Shown here piece after piece: positions 43,655 through 51,669 of a stretch of DNA of 64,000 nucleotides (position 1 is its first letter; every line of letters starts with the position of its first letter). A model generated the notes under the pieces. That model was not told the DNA's origin and did no database searches. It saw only the letters and a list, made by a program, of their open reading frames with translations. Origin of the DNA: Streptococcus parapneumoniae (GTDB taxonomy: Bacteria > Bacillota > Bacilli > Lactobacillales > Streptococcaceae). The translations under genes and the position numbers were made by a program. The stretch lies in assembly GCF_037076355.1 (NCBI RefSeq), contig NZ_AP026968.1, positions 2,186,501-2,250,500 on the forward strand. The letters run 5' to 3'.

Positions 43655-45004
43655 CTACAATGAAAATTCTGGCTCTTCTTTTTCTGCTACTATATCTTGT
43701 GTCTGTTCTCTCTCAAGTTCTTCTGCTTCTACAAAACGTTTTAAATCAGGAATATGAAGTTGGACTTGTTTCAGCTTATCCTGAACTAACAAGTTCTCAT
43801 CGATATGATAGACCGCTTCCTGATGGCCATTAAATCCTTTCTCTAGATCAATATCCTCAAAGCGGATAATAGCCAACTCTGTTAAACTTCCCTTATACCA
43901 AGCTCCAATCTCACTTTCAAGATAGAAGCGAACAGATTCTCTATCTTCCGTCTTTGTATCCCGTAAATAAGCTAGTTCCCAGCTTTCACCTTGAGAATAA
44001 CCAACGACCTCTTGAACGATTAACTCCTGATTGTTCGTACTTAAAATCTGATTAATATCACCTAAACGTGGTACTAGAATTTCCTGTGCTAGTGAGATGG
44101 CTTCTGTACGATAGTTGAAAAACTCATATTGTTCTCTATCTTCTACATAGTTCCTAACGAAATCTGAATAATGAGGGAAACGCTCCTGAAAACTAGCTGA
44201 AATCATTCCATAGATATAGGCTTGTTTTACTGTTTCAAACTGGGCTATTTGATAATATGAGGGGTCAAGCTTGCCCTCTTGATTCAATAGTTCCTTGATA
44301 TTTTCTGGAAGTTGAATCGGTTCTGAATCTGGCCAAGTTTTCTTAGAATAGTTGATTACTTCTTCGTAAAGAATCGTATCGATCTCTGGATTCTCCATTT
44401 CAAGCAAAGTATCTACAATTTGAGCATATTCTGAAAGATTGGAACGATAATCAGTAATCAAGCCATCTTTACGAACCTCCCACTCCTCAACCTGAGCATT
44501 TTCTGGAGTTCGTAGTAACAATACCTCCTCAGCTTCCGGATCAACTCCAATGACCTGATCGCCATTGGGTAGCTGATCCATCTCCAATTCCCGAATCCTA
44601 GCATCTAATTGATGATTGACCTGAAGCAAGTCTTGCTTCAAGTGAAATAATTCTTCTGCATTGGCTTGTAATTCTTCAAAATACTCTCTGGAGATTTTCA
44701 CTGGTTGAACCAATAAATCTTTCTCTCGTTGCTCTCGAGGGTAAGAAAACAAGTAGGGAGCAACTTCTTTGAAGTCCTGGTAATTCATCCATTTTATAGA
44801 TTCTGTAACAATCATATTCTGGACATCAATGACATCTGTATGAGGAGTGATCCAGCCAGATAAAGCCAACTCTTTTACTGCTTCAGACAGGGGGTAAGAA
44901 GGGATATGTTCTAAAATCCCCTCAAAATAACCAATCCCTCGAGCAGTTTCTTCCTCAACTTCACGCTTCATTCGTTTAAAGTGTTTTTGTGGTAGTGTAT
45001 TCAT
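43655..45004 (-). CDS. Conserved conjugative-element protein, unknown function
   Basis: A 449-residue, acidic protein without signal peptide or membrane segment. The C-terminal part (LRDTKTEDRESVRFYLESEIGAWYKGSLTELAIIRFEDIDLEKGFNGHQ) looks like one of the small LPD-type domains found in large plasmid polyproteins. Its start overlaps the previous gene's stop as ATGA, and it is followed within 11 bp by the LtrC/ArdC-like gene, so the three are one operon. It probably works in DNA processing or establishment, but no motif fixes a function. Confidence 0.75.
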   Translation of the reverse strand: MNTLPQKHFKRMKREVEEETARGIGYFEGILEHIPSYPLSEAVKELALSGWITPHTDVIDVQNMIVTESIKWMNYQDFKEVAPYLFSYPREQREKDLLVQPVKISREYFEELQANAEELFHLKQDLLQVNHQLDARIRELEMDQLPNGDQVIGVDPEAEEVLLLRTPENAQVEEWEVRKDGLITDYRSNLSEYAQIVDTLLEMENPEIDTILYEEVINYSKKTWPDSEPIQLPENIKELLNQEGKLDPSYYQIAQFETVKQAYIYGMISASFQERFPHYSDFVRNYVEDREQYEFFNYRTEAISLAQEILVPRLGDINQILSTNNQELIVQEVVGYSQGESWELAYLRDTKTEDRESVRFYLESEIGAWYKGSLTELAIIRFEDIDLEKGFNGHQEAVYHIDENLLVQDKLKQVQLHIPDLKRFVEAEELEREQTQDIVAEKEEPEFSL

Positions 45005-45228
45005 TCTATTTCATTTCCTTTCTTTCCATTATCTGGTCCGTAAAAGGTATCTACGATACCTGCAGAACGTAAAGCAGATTCCAATGCCGATCTCGCTAGC
45101 TCAGAAGCTGCAATACCTCTTACCTTCAATTCCCATAACTCTTCCTCTTTTTCCTTAATTAAATTATCCATCCAAGCATTGTCTTGCACAAGCTCATCTC
45201 GCCGTTGCTTGAGTTCTTCTAAATTCAT
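45001..45228 (-). CDS. Small coiled-coil protein
   Basis: A 75-residue protein with an N-terminal heptad-like helix (LEELKQRRDELVQDNAWMDNLIKEKEEEL) and an Ala-rich second helix. It is joined to the next gene by an ATGA overlap. Unknown function, likely a partner of the 449-residue protein. Confidence 0.7.
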   Translation of the reverse strand: MNLEELKQRRDELVQDNAWMDNLIKEKEEELWELKVRGIAASELARSALESALRSAGIVDTFYGPDNGKKGNEIE

Positions 45229-45245
45229 ACTTTATCCTTTCCATC

Positions 45246-45275
45246 AAAAAAACAGCTCTGTTTTTAGAACTGTTT
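45246..45275 (-). terminator. Terminator upstream of the processing operon
   Basis: On the minus strand AAAAACAG-AG-CTGTTTTT forms an 8-bp stem running into a T-tract. An alternative stem (AAACAG with CTGTTT) overlaps it. It separates the small membrane gene at 45291 from the 45228-39120 operon. Confidence 0.65.
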
Positions 45276-45290
45276 CATTACCTGCTATTT

Positions 45291-45452
45291 TTATTTATTG
45301 AAAAGTCTTTGCCAGATCAAAAATAACATTGAGAAAATGACCAGTTTTCTCTTAATAATATTCTCTTGAAACCAAACTTTAGTCTTAATAAATGGCTTCA
45401 GAATTGGGCTAGATTTTATCTTTTCAATCCAGCGCTTGATTGCATCTATCAT
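45291..45452 (-). CDS. Predicted 53-residue membrane peptide
   Basis: The ATG at 45452 is preceded by GAAAGGA and opens a 53-codon frame: an amphipathic, Lys-rich N-terminus (MIDAIKRWIEKIKSSP) and a C-terminal hydrophobic segment (LVIFSMLFLIWQRLF). A terminator follows 15 bp later. It lies back to back with the plus-strand gene at 45527. Coding is likely but not certain. The function is unknown; an entry-exclusion-like or toxin-like membrane peptide is possible. Confidence 0.5.
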   Translation of the reverse strand: MIDAIKRWIEKIKSSPILKPFIKTKVWFQENIIKRKLVIFSMLFLIWQRLFNK

Positions 45453-45526
45453 GATAGATTTATCCTTTCTATTCTATGTGAAATAATGATAAAATAAAAT
45501 AAAAATTATTAGTGAGGTAATTATTT

Positions 45527-46486
45527 ATGTCTTTTCAATCTGCTTATAGTTTAGAATTAAAACAACACGTAACCCCAAAAGAAGCCTTTGATTTTTCCTG
45601 TTCTCTAATCGGAACTCCTAATCATTTAACTGATGCCAAAAAATTTCAATGTGGAGAAAAATGCTCCTTCAAATTAACCTTAGCTAACTTCAACAATCCG
45701 GGCTTTAATAAAACTCCTTATTTTACTCCTGGAGCAAGAAATCAAAAACATGACCCTAATAATTGTCAACGTATGATTGAACATTATCAACAAAGGGAAC
45801 AAGAAGTAACGTCTGAAAATCATATCTCTTTTTACCGTGAGAAAAATAAACTGATTGTTGACTTAGACCTTGTTAAAGGGATATTGGCTACTGTAACTAA
45901 TCCTAGACAGAAAGACGAATCCAATTTTTCTTCTGAGTCAAATAAAGATGAAATGCATCGTCAGAGCTCTCATTCCTCTTGTACTGATGAGGACAAGAGG
46001 ACTTTCCGTAGCCATGTGAAACAACTCAGAGACTTAGTCAATTATTTTTTAGAATACCAGTCTGGAGAGAAGTATACATTCTATGATAAATATAAAAGAG
46101 AAATCCAACTCGAAAGATACTTTGTCAATCTAAAAGAAGCAAACCAAAGAGGAATAAACCTGGAAGATGTTCATATCTATTATGATACTGCAACAGTAAA
46201 GTCTATTGATAACAAAGAGAACCCTGAAAAAAGTTATTTTTTAGTTAGATTCCATAGTTTATGCACAATTGATCAAGACTCTAATTATCCAACTATAACG
46301 ATTAACAAAAGTCTCGCTAGCCATCATGGAGTTAAAGGAAAGCTTAAAATATTAGAAAAAGCATCAAAAGATGAACAACCTCTTAAACTATTTTACTTTG
46401 GAAAGTTTGTTAAGCATAGTTCTAAGAAATACATTAATCCCGACGTAAGCTATGAAGATATTTTGGACTATTTAGTCATCAGTTAA
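45527..46486 (+). CDS. Unknown protein with a possible N-terminal zinc site; the only plus-strand gene in the element
   Basis: A 319-residue soluble protein with RBS AGTGAGG about nine bases before the start. The N-terminus holds a possible zinc site: FQCGEKCSF followed by KHDPNNC about 33 residues later, after a PYFTPGARN segment. A polar linker rich in Ser and His (around residue 145) separates it from a second domain with KYTFYDKYKREIQLERYF and VHIYYDTATVKSID. I do not recognise the family. It interrupts a minus-strand run between the T4SS and DNA-processing operons, so it is expressed independently. Its 3' end overlaps the convergent gene at 46472 by 15 bases. Such placement is typical of cargo such as defence or exclusion genes. 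Confidence 0.85.
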   Translation: MSFQSAYSLELKQHVTPKEAFDFSCSLIGTPNHLTDAKKFQCGEKCSFKLTLANFNNPGFNKTPYFTPGARNQKHDPNNCQRMIEHYQQREQEVTSENHISFYREKNKLIVDLDLVKGILATVTNPRQKDESNFSSESNKDEMHRQSSHSSCTDEDKRTFRSHVKQLRDLVNYFLEYQSGEKYTFYDKYKREIQLERYFVNLKEANQRGINLEDVHIYYDTATVKSIDNKENPEKSYFLVRFHSLCTIDQDSNYPTITINKSLASHHGVKGKLKILEKASKDEQPLKLFYFGKFVKHSSKKYINPDVSYEDILDYLVIS

Positions 46487-46723
46487 TATTTCAAAATCTA
46501 ACAATTCTTGATAAGTGAACTCTATAATTTTGTATGAACCAATAAATCTAAAATTCTCTAGAAAATGATTTTCAACAGCTTCCCTAGCTTCCTCATAACT
46601 ATTAAAAACCCTTGTCCCACTAATTTCATCTGACCAAGCTAGTTTCCCACTTTTTTGTGGGACTAACCAGACACTTTTCCCAATATTTATTTGCATAAGG
46701 ACAGCGTAATATTTTTGTTCCAT
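46472..46723 (-). CDS. Small protein, paralogue of 47076-47450
   Basis: An 83-residue protein that aligns along most of its length with the 124-residue protein at 47076. Examples are YYAVLMQINIGKSVWLV against SYCVLIAINWDQYVWLH, and VENHFLENFRFIGSYKIIEF against AETHLLETFGAIGFYKIVGF. It appears to be a compact alpha/beta domain without signal peptide. Function is unknown. Its stop overlaps the end of the plus-strand gene. Confidence 0.75.
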   Translation of the reverse strand: MEQKYYAVLMQINIGKSVWLVPQKSGKLAWSDEISGTRVFNSYEEAREAVENHFLENFRFIGSYKIIEFTYQELLDFEILTDD

Positions 46724-46783
46724 ATTCTTATTTTCACCTTTCTAATTATTCATAGTACCTACTTATATTTTTATACCAATGGC

Positions 46784-47008
46784 TTATCTCTGATCCTCAT
46801 GCTTCTTATATCCTTTCCAAATAAATGAAACCTTACTTTTCGGCCAAACACTTTTTAGTAACATTAAGAAGGCTAATGGTAGCCTTTTCGTTTTGATTTC
46901 ATTTCCAAAGTTATCACATATAGTTATCTTGAAGAGCGGTACAAACCAGATTGCAATCAAGATAGTTCCAACCACGCCATGCACAATAGAATTTAAAAAT
47001 TGATGCAT
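46784..47008 (-). CDS. Small membrane protein
   Basis: A 74-residue protein with one or two hydrophobic segments (SIVHGVVGTILIAIWFVPLF; LPLAFLMLLKSVW) and a basic, cytoplasmic C-terminus. It lies between the two paralogous small genes. Unknown function; the RBS is AAGGAGG. Confidence 0.65.
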   Translation of the reverse strand: MHQFLNSIVHGVVGTILIAIWFVPLFKITICDNFGNEIKTKRLPLAFLMLLKSVWPKSKVSFIWKGYKKHEDQR

Positions 47009-47075
47009 ACTACCTCCTTAAACATATTTCAATCTTTGAAAAGCTGTCTCGGCCCACTTACTTAGCCTTACCCTT

Positions 47076-47450
47076 TTAGTCATTTATGGCCTCCTGGATA
47101 CCTTTCTCATCTGCTACAATCTTTTCCTCTGAATCCCTCGAAGCATATAGATATTTCTTTATTTTTCCCTTACGAATCTTGATGATAGTTGCAGCTTTTT
47201 CAATCTGGTTCCTAGTTTCTATATAGCCAAGTTCATCTGTAGAAAAACCAACAATCTTATAGAAACCTATGGCTCCAAAAGTTTCTAATAAATGAGTTTC
47301 CGCTACCCTTTTAGCTGTATTAAAATCACGGAAAAAACCTGCATGAGCAAAATTTTCATGCCAGGTTATTTTTTCGCCTTCCTGATGTAGCCACACATAC
47401 TGATCCCAATTTATAGCAATTAAAACGCAATAAGAGTCATAAAATTCCAT
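47076..47450 (-). CDS. Small protein, paralogue of 46472-46723
   Basis: A 124-residue protein made of the same 75-residue domain as the gene at 46472 plus a Lys-rich tail (IIKIRKGKIKKYLYASRD). It starts in a one-base overlap (TAATG) with the coupling-protein stop, so it is translated with the T4SS operon. Unknown function. Confidence 0.78.
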   Translation of the reverse strand: MEFYDSYCVLIAINWDQYVWLHQEGEKITWHENFAHAGFFRDFNTAKRVAETHLLETFGAIGFYKIVGFSTDELGYIETRNQIEKAATIIKIRKGKIKKYLYASRDSEEKIVADEKGIQEAIND

Positions 47451-49303
47451 TAGATTTCCTTTCTTTTCTCACTCACTTTGAGAGGAACTTCCTCAACTTC
47501 CTTAATCCCAATATGAATAACATTTTCTTCCCCAACCTGGGCTTTCCACTCATCAATATCGCTCAAATAGCGCTTGTATCGATACCAGTTGTCATCATTC
47601 GGGCCATTACTTAAGAGGTAAGCTCTCGGATGCGTGTCCAGGTTAAATTTTTGATCTCGAAAGACATTTTGTTTGGATAGAAAGAGTAAGGCTTCTGTTG
47701 TTCCAATCGTGGCAACCTCATGCGGTGTCAACAATTCCCGACCAATTTTAGAGTTCTGCTTAGAACTACTGGCATTTCTTCCTCTGCTCTCACTATAATT
47801 CTGATCATTCAAAGTTTGCTTCCCTGATCGCTCAGATAGGTACTTAAGCGTGTCCAAGTCATTGGAACCTAAATAAAGAATAGCACCACAGTTATTGATA
47901 ATCGTCTTCGTATTTTCTTTACCATATAACACTTCAATCTGACTTTGAGATTGTACCATCATCTTGATAGAAATCTCTCGAGAACGAATAACAGAGATAA
48001 TTGGCGGTAAATTAGGAATCTTCCCAATCTGACCAAACTCATCTGCCCACACCTGTAGATGTAATAGGTCTTCCTTAGTCTTTGTTGGATACTCACCTAA
48101 TATAACTGCATCTGCAGTCTTTATCAAAACATCAAAAATGGTACTAAAAAGAAGGGCAGATAAGAACTGATAAGCTGGATCCACTTCTGGAATATGAATA
48201 AAAACTGCTGTTTTCTCAATATTCCATTTTTCAATCTCCAGTGTATCCTTTTCAATAATCTTTCTTAGTTGCTCATGGTCAAACACTGAGAAGGTAGTCG
48301 CAAAGATAGCATAAACAGAAGCCCGTGTTTGGCCATCAAAGTTTTTATTGAATAGATCCCACTGCCTACTAGCATAATTCCCTGGGCTCCTTCTTTCCAG
48401 ATCTTCAAACATCAATTCAACAGGACTCTCCGCTTCTGGATGATTCCGTCTCAGTTCTCGAATCATATCTGTAACCTGCCCTAAATTAGGCAGATAGTGA
48501 TCGAGCTTACCATCAAAATAAAGATAGCCAATTAGAGAACGCATCAGGAGTTTATTGGCTGCTGGCCAAAAAGGATCTCCCTCATGACCATTTCTGTTGA
48601 GAGACTCTGTAATAGCCTCTGCCACTCGGTCTATATCCATTTCATTATGAATATATCTAAAAACATTGAAGCCATCTGAATTCAGGAAAGTAATCAAATC
48701 AAAAATCTTCATCTTATAACCCTTTTCTACAAGTGATTTCCCTGTTTCATGAATCAAAATCCCTTTGGTATCTGTAGTTACAAAACTAGAGTTAGCTTGT
48801 AATATATTCGGTTTTACAGCACTACGTGTCTTTGAATCCCCTGTACCTCCATACACCAGAATATTTTTATTAATCTGATTTTCAAAGCTCAAGCGGTTAT
48901 TAAATAGTCCCATCTGACTGTTCTGGGTAAAAATCATATTCTTTTCAGGTTCTTCGTCTCGGAATCTCATCAACTCTTCTCTTGTCGCAAAACGAGCTGA
49001 TCCATGTTCTTCTCCATAGCGGTAAGTCCCCGTATCAGATACTCTCAAATACAGTAGAAAAGCAATCAAAAATCCGCCCAGACCAATTAATAAAGAAGCT
49101 GGAGTAAATTGAAAATCAAACCAAGATTTATCGTTTAGATGGTCATTCATCCAGTTAAGCTTTCCAAATCCAAATACATCCGTTACTGAATCAGTATCTG
49201 GTGCTAACAGCCATAGTTTAAAGAACCAATGAAAGAGGTAGAATAGACCAATTCCTAACAACAAATACGGTCTAAGTCTCCGTTTCTTCTTTTCTGTAAT
49301 CAC
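47450..49303 (-). CDS. Type IV coupling protein (VirD4/TraG/PcfC-like)
   Basis: This 617-residue T4SS coupling ATPase has two N-terminal membrane helices (LLLGIGLFYLFHWFFKLWLL; LLIGLGGFLIAFLLYL). The Walker A region is near residue 157 (NILVYGGTGDSKTRSAVKPN) and the Walker B near 415 (LQVWADEFGQIGKIPNLPP). RSREISIKMMVQSQSQ and YLGSNDLDTLKYLS are typical of the family. It would recruit the relaxase-DNA complex to the channel. The Walker A reads GGTGDSKT where the consensus expects Gly before Lys. It overlaps the upstream PcfB-like gene by four bases. Confidence 0.92.
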   Translation of the reverse strand: MITEKKKRRLRPYLLLGIGLFYLFHWFFKLWLLAPDTDSVTDVFGFGKLNWMNDHLNDKSWFDFQFTPASLLIGLGGFLIAFLLYLRVSDTGTYRYGEEHGSARFATREELMRFRDEEPEKNMIFTQNSQMGLFNNRLSFENQINKNILVYGGTGDSKTRSAVKPNILQANSSFVTTDTKGILIHETGKSLVEKGYKMKIFDLITFLNSDGFNVFRYIHNEMDIDRVAEAITESLNRNGHEGDPFWPAANKLLMRSLIGYLYFDGKLDHYLPNLGQVTDMIRELRRNHPEAESPVELMFEDLERRSPGNYASRQWDLFNKNFDGQTRASVYAIFATTFSVFDHEQLRKIIEKDTLEIEKWNIEKTAVFIHIPEVDPAYQFLSALLFSTIFDVLIKTADAVILGEYPTKTKEDLLHLQVWADEFGQIGKIPNLPPIISVIRSREISIKMMVQSQSQIEVLYGKENTKTIINNCGAILYLGSNDLDTLKYLSERSGKQTLNDQNYSESRGRNASSSKQNSKIGRELLTPHEVATIGTTEALLFLSKQNVFRDQKFNLDTHPRAYLLSNGPNDDNWYRYKRYLSDIDEWKAQVGEENVIHIGIKEVEEVPLKVSEKRKEI

Positions 49304-49848
49304 TTCATTTTTCCTCCAATCTGTGGTTCGATATTTTCTGGAAGAACAAACTCCTTCGTATGAATGTTTACCTGGAGGGAAGAAATTTTCTCTTGTTCAA
49401 CTGCTTTGAAATGTTGCAATTTCTCCGCAAAAGAAGTTGTTTTCCTATTTTTAAGGTTCCGCTCATTGAATCCTCTCGGATCTCTTGTGATTCCTTCTAA
49501 GACATCCTTAAAGGCTTGTTCGACAACTCCTTTATCTTTTGCATTGAAAGCAAGAGTTGTCTTACCGTCAGGATGTGTATAAAAAGAAAAGCCAATCCCG
49601 TATTGACCAAGTTCTTTTCGAACTGCCTCGAGATTGACTTCATTGTGTAGTAATTGCTGGACTTCTTTCGTATCTGCCGTTGCCATGAATTTATTCCAGT
49701 CTGTCTCACCAGTAAAGAGGACATTGTCCCCTCTGGCTTGATACATTTCAACCGCCTTAGAGCTAGCCAGGAAGAGTCCTTTTAAGATGATTTCTCCTGT
49801 CACAAGAGTTGCCCGTCCTAATTGAGCTACCACTTGTTCTTGTTCCAT
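49300..49848 (-). CDS. PcfB-like protein (DUF3801)
   Basis: A 182-residue protein beginning with a hydrophobic or amphipathic helix (ATLVTGEIILKGLFLASSKAVEM), the pattern of the DUF3801/PcfB family encoded just before the coupling protein in Gram-positive conjugation systems. The fold region GIGFSFYTHPDGKTTLAFNAKD is conserved in such proteins. PcfB-type proteins are thought to work with the coupling protein. It overlaps the coupling-protein gene by four bases (ATGA). Confidence 0.82.
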   Translation of the reverse strand: MEQEQVVAQLGRATLVTGEIILKGLFLASSKAVEMYQARGDNVLFTGETDWNKFMATADTKEVQQLLHNEVNLEAVRKELGQYGIGFSFYTHPDGKTTLAFNAKDKGVVEQAFKDVLEGITRDPRGFNERNLKNRKTTSFAEKLQHFKAVEQEKISSLQVNIHTKEFVLPENIEPQIGGKMK

Positions 49849-49849
49849 T

Positions 49850-50734
49850 TTAGCTCACCTCTTCAATTTTGAAATAAAGATCCTTCAATTGAGTAGCTTG
49901 AGAGTCTTTCACAAGAATCTGTTGTTTCAACTCATCGATCCTATTTTGGCACTGAGCAATTTCCTCATTTGCTTCCTTGATAAAATCTTCGTTAGATTTG
50001 ATTTTATTTTTAATAGATTGCTTATAAGTAACCGTCTGAGCCTCAAAGCTATCAATAACCTCTGAAGGTAACTCTACTGTCGTCGCATGAGAAAGAGAGA
50101 AGGAAGGCTCAACGTTCCCCTTATCTTCTTGTTTAACAGGAAGAGATTGATTCTCTTCCTGAATTGATTTTTCAACAATAGAAACTACTTCTTGTGTAGG
50201 CATAGCTTTTGCAGGTTTTCCTCGTTCTACCTCTTTTGCATCCAATCTACTGAAATGATCTGTAGTCCATTCACTAGAAGAATAGGTAATTTTATCTTCC
50301 AAAGGCACTTCCTCTCCAATATCATTCTGAGGCTTTTTAGCCACCAGCTCCGCAATCCTTTGTCGATTCCTATCTGCTTCTTTCTTTAACGTTAGGTCTT
50401 CTCGTTCAGGCTCTGGTTGAGATTGGAATTCTCGTTCGACTGGTAAGGAAGTCTTTTCTTTATGTTTTTCTAAAAAATGAAGCAAACCTTTCTTTTTCTT
50501 TCCAGCACTCATACCAAAATTTTCCAACAACTGATCAATGATGCCAACAAAAGGTATTTCAAGACTTTCTTCTTGTAGGATTTCACCTTCAGAATTGAGA
50601 GAATAAAGTCGATAGATTCCGTTTATTTTATTACTCTTCATTCGCTCATTGATGATTTCTAGCCTTGATAACAAGTCATCTCGGTGCTCAAATATTTCCT
50701 CTTGATTAGTCAGTTGATTGATAATTTTATACAT
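49850..50734 (-). CDS. T4SS operon protein of unknown function (PcfA position)
   Basis: A 294-residue soluble protein. A compact N-terminal domain (residues 1-70, MYKIINQLTNQEEIFEHRDD) is followed by a Glu/Lys/Pro-rich disordered middle. A C-terminal coiled coil (SIKNKIKSNEDFIKEANEEIAQCQNRIDELKQQ) closes it. It overlaps the upstream gene by eight bases and is one base from the PcfB-like gene. Position corresponds to pcfA of pCF10. Confidence 0.72.
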   Translation of the reverse strand: MYKIINQLTNQEEIFEHRDDLLSRLEIINERMKSNKINGIYRLYSLNSEGEILQEESLEIPFVGIIDQLLENFGMSAGKKKKGLLHFLEKHKEKTSLPVEREFQSQPEPEREDLTLKKEADRNRQRIAELVAKKPQNDIGEEVPLEDKITYSSSEWTTDHFSRLDAKEVERGKPAKAMPTQEVVSIVEKSIQEENQSLPVKQEDKGNVEPSFSLSHATTVELPSEVIDSFEAQTVTYKQSIKNKIKSNEDFIKEANEEIAQCQNRIDELKQQILVKDSQATQLKDLYFKIEEVS

Positions 50735-50966
50735 GGTTCACTCCTTGGTTACTTGATTGTGATGGAAGAATGAGTTCCTTCATTTCCTGATAGGATAAGC
50801 CACTTTCTTCTGATAGAGCAACAAAAAGCTGTGCTTCCAAATCTTTTTCTTGATTTATGTAATTCTTGATTTTTTTATCTGCTTCTTCTTTTTGTCGTTG
50901 CACTTTTTCCTTATCTTTCCTCACTTTCTCAAGTTTACCTTCAAGTTGTTCTATTTTTTTATTCAT
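50727..50966 (-). CDS. Small coiled-coil protein (PrgM position)
   Basis: A 79-residue protein whose first 45 residues are a highly charged coiled coil (KIEQLEGKLEKVRKDKEKVQ), then a short helical end. No known motif. It is tightly packed in the T4SS operon, overlapping its downstream neighbour. Confidence 0.7.
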   Translation of the reverse strand: MNKKIEQLEGKLEKVRKDKEKVQRQKEEADKKIKNYINQEKDLEAQLFVALSEESGLSYQEMKELILPSQSSNQGVNHV

Positions 50967-50976
50967 TCAATTCTCC

Positions 50977-51657
50977 TTATTGGTTACTACTAGTTGCGGT
51001 TGTTGGTTCAGAAGATGTCGGTGTTGCCGTTGATGTAGAGGAAACTGTAGTCGAGCTTGAACTGCTAGTATCTGAATAGGTTCCTATACTTTGCCCCTTT
51101 GCCTCAGTCAAGACAATAGGTTCAATTTTATTGACCAATAGTTTCCCTGCTTTTTCTACATAGGTCAACCGAATTGTAGTCTTAGTGCTACCAGTAAGCC
51201 CCTTAGAAGCCCTATTATCTTTCTCTGTTAGGGTGGTACTAGTATATTGAACCTGAGCTAAAGCAATTTTATGTTGTTTATCAATGTATATAGATCCCGA
51301 TTCAAAAGCTTGGTCAACCACATACCCCTTATAGGTCTGATTAACTGGTTTCTGTTCTTCTTGAATAGTTTCCTGATACATGGAATCCGTCATAAAAGGC
51401 TTATAGCGTGGTCGATTCTCTTCTAAATCCTTTTTGGTATAGTAAGCAATTAGGAAGTCCTCGACCTGCTGTTCAGTAAGAGAAAGTTGTTCCTGCTGTT
51501 TCTCTTCTTTATCTTGCTTCACCTCTTCCTGTCTTTGACTAGTCTGTCTCAAATTCTGTTGTACTTGAGAAATAGAATAACCCAATACAATACATAAAAC
51601 GGCAATGAATCCCATAAAGAGTCCCTTTACCATTTTGATTAACTTTTGATTATACAT
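50977..51657 (-). CDS. VirB8/PrgL-like T4SS protein
   Basis: A 226-residue bitopic membrane protein: a short cytoplasmic N-terminus, one membrane helix (GLFMGFIAVLCIVLGYSI), a Gln/Glu-rich stalk and an extracellular NTF2-like domain (about 60-190, with EDFLIAYYTKKDLEENRPRYKPFMT). It ends in a 35-residue Ser/Thr-rich tail. This architecture and place next to the PrgK-like gene match PrgL, the VirB8-like scaffold of Gram-positive T4SS. The Ser/Thr tail may span peptidoglycan. Confidence 0.8.
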   Translation of the reverse strand: MYNQKLIKMVKGLFMGFIAVLCIVLGYSISQVQQNLRQTSQRQEEVKQDKEEKQQEQLSLTEQQVEDFLIAYYTKKDLEENRPRYKPFMTDSMYQETIQEEQKPVNQTYKGYVVDQAFESGSIYIDKQHKIALAQVQYTSTTLTEKDNRASKGLTGSTKTTIRLTYVEKAGKLLVNKIEPIVLTEAKGQSIGTYSDTSSSSSTTVSSTSTATPTSSEPTTATSSNQ

Positions 51658-51669
51658 TCTTTTCCTTTC

